A stretch of DNA of 10,974 nt from Pavlovales sp. CCMP2436 (lineage: Eukaryota > Haptophyta > Pavlovophyceae > Pavlovales): NCBI GenBank assembly GCA_026770615.1, contig MU631447.1, positions 286,326-297,299 of the forward strand. The letters run 5' to 3'. Position 1 is the first letter of the stretch; each line of letters begins with the position of its first letter. The position numbers were made by a program, and so were the translations under genes. Below, one piece after another: positions 7,338 through 10,974 of this stretch. The notes under the pieces are model-generated. The model had not been told where the DNA came from. It worked only from the letters and a program-made list of their open reading frames with translations, and searched no databases.

Positions 7338-7429
7338 GTATTACACAGCAAATCAACTGCAGCATGTTACACAGCAAAACAACTGCAGCATGCTACACAG
7401 CAAAACAACTGCAGCATATTACACAGCAA
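7338..7429 (+). repeat. Tandem repeat, 26-bp unit, 3.5 copies
   Basis: Units start at 7338, 7364, 7390 and 7416 (partial). The shared core is ttacacagcaaaacaactgc followed by agc. Copies differ at only one to three positions. It is a direct tandem array without unique spacers, so a minisatellite and not a CRISPR. Confidence 0.95.
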
Positions 7430-7569
7430 CATGAACTTTAAGAATGTAACATGCTCACCATCTCTCCGTCAAGGCGAAAACATATTTGAAATAGCATAAT
7501 CATTCACTAGGCAACCTGTGGAGTAGAATATGGGTGGGGGGTGCACTGAACCGCAAAAAAAAAAAAAGG

Positions 7570-7691
7570 ATCACCGTGAAAGACTTGAGGGGGTTTGGCA
7601 CCTCCACCCCGTCGAGCGTAACGGTCTTCTTTGTGACCGCCCACGGGAGGCCCTGAGAAACGTTCACCTCCGAGCACTGCCGCATTAACAC
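7570..7691 (-). pseudogene. Possible fragment of a tyrosinase-like protein
   Basis: The minus-strand frame reads about 40 residues, including PWAVTKKTVTL, then EVPNPLKSFT, before it runs into a run of T (poly-A on the plus strand at about 7555-7567). The order of a Pro-Trp segment, a short beta-like Thr/Val stretch and NPL.S(F/Y)T recalls the region after the first copper-binding segment in eukaryotic tyrosinases. No copper-binding histidine is present in this piece, so the call rests on a short resemblance. No intact gene surrounds it. Composition is more GC-rich than the AT-rich island to its right. It could equally be an exon remnant of another gene. Confidence 0.25.
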
Positions 7692-7785
7692 TATTCATAT
7701 TCTCAATTTATGTTATTCATATTTAGCTCGGCCCACACCCCGCCTGCACGTCTGCCGTTGGACAGTGTATTAATGTGGAGGTGGG

Positions 7786-8126
7786 GATTATGCCTATGGC
7801 TAGGGACTAGTGCTAGGAGATTATCCACGGTAGGCCAAGGTAGAAACTACCTAGTAACTTCTAGTCAAAGCATATTATTTAATGAAAAAATAATTGATGT
7901 CTCTGCTGGTATGGCACATTCAGTATTTTTAACACAATCTGGTAAAGTATATTCATGTGGTTGAAATAAATACGGACAACTTGTTCATGGTAATGTAGCT
8001 AACGTGAATATACCAAAAATATACCAACACTTCTCTAGTATCGAAATTATCCAAATCTCTGCAGGAAGAAATTCAACCGTGTTTTTATCAAAAAATGGAA
8101 ACGATTATTCTTGTGGTAATTGATGA
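7786..8126 (+). pseudogene. Broken RCC1-repeat protein fragment
   Basis: RCC1 repeats form seven-bladed propellers, in proteins including Ran exchange factors and many viral and protist proteins. In the frame from about 7845, one repeat body reads IIDVSAGMAHSVFLTQSGKV followed by YSCG, and after a TGA (7962-7964) the same frame continues NKYGQL, then [18 protein letters not shown] and YSCGN, ending at tandem TGA codons (8121-8126). The SAG, FL..(S/N)G and (Y)SCG positions fit the family. Upstream in another frame, 7786-7830 reads YAYG, a TAG, then GLVLGDYPR, which fits a preceding blade. The piece therefore has at least one frameshift and two internal stops. No start codon or complete propeller is present. 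Codons are strongly AT-rich, unlike the gene at 9212-10942. I infer a decayed insert, possibly of giant-virus origin. Confidence 0.75.
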
Positions 8127-8139
8127 TTTTAAAAAGTTC

Positions 8140-8250
8140 ATTCTCTACAAATCCTCGTGCCGCCGGTCCATCATCGTATTTATTATAATGTGGAAGCGTT
8201 CTGTCTGTAAATCTAGAGCCAACACGTTTTCCGTCCACATTCTGACAGAA
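8140..8250 (-). pseudogene. Fragment of RNA polymerase largest subunit (Rpb1 family)
   Basis: About 36 residues on the minus strand read [25 protein letters not shown], and ARGFVEN. Known family: this is the conserved segment of Rpb1 that precedes the GREGL region in domain 4 (funnel/pore). The similarity ends at both sides: the residues after FVEN do not continue into the expected following motif, and those before QNV do not match the conserved stretch I would expect. It is therefore a small isolated piece, not a gene. It lies tail to tail with the RCC1 fragment, about 15 bp apart. The AT-rich codons and wording are compatible with a large DNA virus of protists or algae, or with an AT-rich eukaryote. 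Rpb1 membership is fairly secure, the source is not. Confidence 0.75.
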
Positions 8251-8279
8251 TTTTGATTTATGTATATAAGGTTCATGTT

Positions 8280-8405
8280 TATTGATGACTTTAATTTTTT
8301 CACTATATTTCTCTGCCAAAATCGGTTTAACTTTAAATATGGTGTTAATTTATTTTTAAGAAGAATCATATAACGATCCTGGAAACAAATATAATAAGAA
8401 TTCAT
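8280..8405 (-). pseudogene. AT-rich peptide fragment of unknown family
   Basis: A minus-strand frame reads Lys/Leu/Tyr-rich sequence including [20 protein letters not shown]. It is in a different frame from the Rpb1 piece and lies just upstream of it on the same strand. The amphipathic, AT-biased composition resembles the neighbouring foreign fragments. I do not recognise a family, and chance is possible. Confidence 0.3.
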
Positions 8406-8408
8406 TAA

Positions 8409-8549
8409 TCATTGGGAAATGGTATAAAAATAAAACATGATATATTTAAACAGGTAGTTGCGATTGAAATCCAGATTATTGAACGTCCTTATACGTTTAA
8501 TATTATAAAAGACATAAAAATCGATATTTTTTTTTATGTTGACTTATGA
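8409..8549 (+). other. Short AT-rich open frame without start codon
   Basis: About 46 sense codons between two stops, rich in Ile, Lys and Asp (for example AIEIQIIERPYTFNIIKDIK). It has no ATG and no known family. It continues the AT-rich island and may be another decayed piece, or simply AT-rich sequence by chance. Confidence 0.2.
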
Positions 8550-8562
8550 TGTGTTTTATAAT

Positions 8563-8600
8563 ATGTGTGTGTGTGTGTGTGTGGTGGGGGAGGGGGGGTG
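8563..8600. repeat. GT microsatellite followed by G-rich tract
   Basis: About nine to ten GT units (8563-8582) are followed by ggtgggggaggggggg. This marks the right border of the AT-rich island. Confidence 0.9.
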
Positions 8601-8720
8601 GGATGAGTACGGGAAAGGGGTTGGGGCAAGTGTAGAACAAAAATAAATGAATCTGCGCGGTGAGCAGAGCGTGTGTAAATCTCTAGAATTGAACCCCCCC
8701 CACACACACACCTCGATTAA

Positions 8721-8830
8721 ATGTGTAAATATCTAGAAGTACGTCTGTCCCCTGACAGGTCTCCACCGGACCCAAGCATTAGGAAAACACTCGGAACAAG
8801 GGAAAATTGCAGAGCACACGGATACCGTCC
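8721..8830 (-). repeat. Repeat E, copy 3
   Basis: Same strand as 5045-5155 and reverse complement of 641-752. The longer of its two frames has a stop in the middle (minus-strand TAA after the VFS residues). It is preceded by a CA-rich stretch, as copy 2 is preceded by GT-rich sequence. Confidence 0.85.
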
Positions 8831-9087
8831 CCACCACTGAGGCTGATCAGACACACGACAATCGACGACTTTCTGACACGCTTACGTGAATGTCGATCAG
8901 GTTGAGCGCGGCGAACGGCGGCTGCGCAATGAGGCTCGCGCACACTTAGTTGTAGAGGTATCGTTACCATCATTAGGATCGTCATTTAATATTGATACTA
9001 GCGCTGTTGTTGTGTGTGTGAGTGTGTGTGTATTAATTCACAAGGAACTATATTAATTCCGGGTTCGTCATTGTACAGTAACTTTTC
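8831..9087. other. Intergenic spacer before the GC-rich gene
   Basis: Mixed sequence with a GT-rich stretch at about 9007-9030 and a repeated tattaatt at 9031-9038 and 9051-9058. No gene is recognisable. Confidence 0.5.
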
Positions 9088-9099
9088 CCTTTAATAAAA
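9088..9099 (+). promoter_or_regulatory. Possible TATA-like element
   Basis: The string ctttaataaaac lies about 113 bp before the ATG at 9212 and right at the change from AT-rich to GC-rich DNA. TATA-like strings are common by chance in AT-rich DNA, so this is only suggestive. Confidence 0.25.
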
Positions 9100-9211
9100 C
9101 GTTGGGTATCGCTATTTGAATGAGCAGAACCATGACAGTTTCCTATCCGTCCAAAGTTTCGAGGCGACCAGTTTTACTCGACTCCGCGAAGGCCTGGCTT
9201 CCTCGCGCGAC

Positions 9212-10942
9212 ATGCCCGGTGCGCACGGCTGCCGCCCAGGCGAGCGGCGCCCACGCGCTTCATCTCCCCTTCCCACCGTTCCCTCAGGAACACGCGAAGA
9301 ACTCGACCGCCTGCTTGAGAACCCGACTTTGAAATCGATCTTCGAGCAACTGTCGGCCTTCTTGAACATCGAGAAGGACGTCCTCCACGACTTCATCGCT
9401 GGCTTGGCGACGTCCGGCCTCGCTGGTGGCGGATTGGTGGCCGACCCGGAGTCGGCCGCGCGTTTCCAGCGTGAGCTGCTCAAGCTGTTGACGGCGGGCA
9501 ACCCGACGCGCGTAGAGCACGATGCCTACGTGAGCCGCGCCATGGACTGCCTCAGCAAGATGATGCAGCTCACCTCGTGGCCGATCATCGTGAGTCGATG
9601 CGTGACTCACCTTCGCCCGCACTTTGCCCCCACTTTTGTCGCCGGATCGAGAGGAGCTGGCGCTTCTGTGCTACATACGACGCTGACTCTCCACCCCCTT
9701 GCCCCGCCCTTGCCTTGCACGCAGGGCCCACCTTTGGCGCCGGATCGAGAGGTGCTGGCGCTTCTGTGCTACATACGACGCTGACTCTCCACCCCCTTGC
9801 CCCGCCCTTGCCTCGCACGCAGGGCAACCCAACCTTAATTGCCCATGAGGCGGAGACGGGGGCCGCCGCCGAGTTGCTCCACGAGATCGGTCCTTCCCCC
9901 GAGCTGGCAGCGTACGTCAAGCGCCACAAGAACGGCAAGTTCGAGACATGCTGCACTGGCCTCATCAACCAGTACGCTGCTTGCGACGCCCTGGCCAACG
10001 GCCCTATGGAGGCGCTTGGCAATGGCGCGGCGCGCAAGATCTTCGCTGCGGTCATGGACTTCTTGCCCGGCAACGACGCAGCGGGCGCGTTCAAGAAGGG
10101 CGATGGCAGCCAGCAGTGCTACACGCCTCCGACTGCTGTCCTCTCGCGCGTGCTCGCGGACCAAAGCATGAAGGTCATCACGCACGCGGTCGACGCAGGC
10201 TTTGTCGTGATCTGCGTCGAGGGCAAGGACGAGACGGAGCTGCTCCTGCAGCGCGTGTCGTGGATGTCGCGCCTCGACGCCTGCTCGACCTCCGCTGCTT
10301 TCGCGCACCCGCACGACGCGGACCCGTTCCTAAACCGCGTGAACGGGTGCGCAGTGTAGTCTCTCTAGCCATAAGCTCACCCGCCCATGCACGCGATGCT
10401 GACATCTCTTCTCGCACGCGCGTGATGCTGATCGCCCATCTGACTGCCCCTCCCCCCTCCCCCGCTCGACACTCTGCAGGCTTTACGTCGTGCGGTTCAA
10501 GGAGAACGGCCCGCAGGCGCTGCTTGTGAGCTCCCCGTCATCCGGTGCCTGCATCTTCGGTCCCTTCCGAAAGATCGACGAGAGGGCCCTGGTCTTGAAC
10601 CATTTCTTGGCCCGGACCAACTTCCTCCGCGAGCTCTCCGGCATCGCCGCGCTGCCCGATAACCAGTCTGCGCTCGTCGCCTACTGTGGCGGGAGAAACG
10701 GGGCACTCTTACAGCGCGCACTGTCGATGGACGTCGTGCGCGCGTCCGAGGCCCAGTCGTGGCGCCACGCCCGCACCCTCAACCTCCCGCAGTGCCAGGG
10801 CGAGGAGGACCCTGGGCGCATCGCCTTCCTCAAGTCACTGCCGCAGCGCGCACCCGCCGGCAGCGAGCGGCGCCTCGAATGGGAGAAGTCACTGCCGCAG
10901 CTCCAGCCCGCCGGCAGCGAGCGGCGCCTCGACTGGGAGTAG
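9212..10942 (+). CDS. Four-exon gene, predicted 431-residue protein of unknown function
   Basis: Join 9212-9218, 9288-9589, 9823-10346, 10480-10942. Each junction has GT...AG ends, and the phases fit exactly, leaving one uninterrupted frame of 432 codons including TAG. Exon 2 encodes residues 4-103, likely helical (around EELDRLLENP and SAARFQRELLKLL). Exon 3 encodes residues 104-277, with several Cys (CCTGLINQYAAC) and a hydrophobic segment near AGFVVICVEG. Exon 4 encodes the rest and ends in two 18-residue repeats (396-413, 414-431). NPT occurs three times (14-16, 74-76, 105-107). I see no signal peptide, membrane helix or known catalytic motif, and recognise no family. The start is uncertain: 9212 is the only ATG in frame after the stop at 9095, but more 5' exons are possible. 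ATG 9120 is in another frame and cannot reach exon 2 through any GT donor. Intron 1 has 69 bases and no stop, so it could also be coding. The GC-rich codons differ sharply from the fragments at 7786-8550. Confidence 0.75.
9219..9287 (+). other. Intron 1 (69 bp, phase 1)
   Basis: Starts gtgcgcacg and ends in a pyrimidine-rich tract with ccgttccctcag. Its length is a multiple of three with no stop in frame, so retention would add 23 residues instead of breaking the protein. This makes it the least certain of the three introns. The donor gtgcgca is shared with intron 3. Confidence 0.55.
9590..9822 (+). other. Intron 2 (233 bp, phase 0) with duplicated 3' end
   Basis: The donor gtgagtcg follows exon codon ATC, and the acceptor ctcgcacgcag precedes GGC AAC CCA. 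The intron contains two tandem 98-bp copies (9627-9724, 9725-9822), each ending in cacgcag with a pyrimidine-rich tract and a ctgac branch-point-like string about 40 bases before. Using the first acceptor would add 19 codons and then reach a TGA at 9782-9784. The donor lies in a 7-bp stem (9590-9596 with 9604-9610). Confidence 0.85.
9627..9822 (+). repeat. 98-bp tandem duplication inside intron 2
   Basis: Copies 9627-9724 and 9725-9822 differ at 6 of 98 positions by my count, four of them within the first 13 bases. The shared body includes gccggatcgagagg and the branch/pyrimidine/acceptor region. The boundary of the duplication falls exactly at an AG splice acceptor. Confidence 0.95.
10347..10479 (+). 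other. Intron 3 (133 bp, phase 2)
   Basis: Donor gtgcgcagt, acceptor cgacactctgcag. It splits a GGG glycine codon (two bases before, one after). Without splicing the exon 3 frame stops at 10357-10359. The intron holds a pyrimidine-rich tract (10444-10463) and two similar stretches around gatgctga (about 10395 and 10424). Confidence 0.8.
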
Positions 10943-10974
10943 TCACTGTGCCGCAGCTCCAGCCCGCCGGCAGC
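10832..10974 (+). repeat. 54-bp coding tandem repeat, two full copies and a partial third
   Basis: Units start at 10832, 10886 and 10940. The first two encode 18 residues each, starting KSLPQ and ending in W-E. In the third the first codon AAG is TAG, which is the stop of the gene, and two extra bases (tg) follow at cactgtgccgc. The window ends inside the third unit, so the array may continue. Confidence 0.95.

Noticed and set aside
7338..7429. Regular repeats that could suggest a CRISPR array.
   Set aside because: The 26-bp units are directly contiguous with no unique spacers. It is a minisatellite.
9120..9332. ATG at 9120 as the start of the gene.
   Set aside because: Its frame differs from exon 2, and no GT donor in 9120-9287 would restore the correct phase. 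It could be an upstream ORF, but I cannot support it.
9112..10721. Long open frames on the minus strand and in other plus frames across the GC-rich gene.
   Set aside because: GC-rich coding DNA commonly leaves antisense and shifted frames open. Only the spliced plus-strand frame joins across consistent GT...AG introns.

Overview
The window looks like nuclear DNA of a eukaryote, most likely a microalga or other protist. I cannot name the species. The evidence is one GC-rich, intron-bearing gene at the right end, flanked by about 9 kb of lower-GC, largely non-coding DNA full of decayed dispersed repeats, foldbacks, homopolymer tracts and microsatellites. There is no bacterial gene packing, no rRNA or tRNA gene that I can recognise, and no CRISPR array.

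Layout. Positions 1-7500 are repeat-rich and essentially gene-free. At least ten small repeat families occur two to four times each, in direct or inverted orientation (labelled A, B/F, C, D, E, G, H, I and K below). The clearest structure is a foldback at 4448-4755 with three nested inverted-repeat pairs. Its right half is repeated at 2071-2221, next to the same flanking repeat (C). Two further inverted-repeat elements lie at 4798-4984 and 5428-5664, and a near-perfect hairpin lies at 1727-1785.

Positions 7570-7691 hold a short minus-strand peptide fragment that resembles part of a tyrosinase-type protein (weak call). Positions 7786-8550 form an AT-rich island with broken pieces of unrelated genes: two or more RCC1-type repeats on the plus strand, interrupted by stops, and a piece of the largest RNA polymerase subunit (Rpb1 family) on the minus strand. 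AT-rich codons, RCC1 repeats and an Rpb1 gene together suggest decayed DNA from a large nucleocytoplasmic DNA virus of algae or protists, though an AT-rich cellular source is not excluded. Then come a GT microsatellite and a third copy of repeat E.

From about 9100 the composition switches to GC-rich. A four-exon gene can be reconstructed at 9212-10942. All three introns have GT...AG ends and the phases join exactly, giving a predicted 431-residue protein of unknown function. Intron 2 carries a 98-bp tandem duplication that includes the 3' splice site. The last exon ends in an 18-codon tandem repeat, and the stop codon lies at the start of the third copy. The window ends inside that copy.

The genes do not form a pathway. 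The window is best read as one host gene beside a repeat-filled intergenic region that has trapped foreign, probably viral, fragments.
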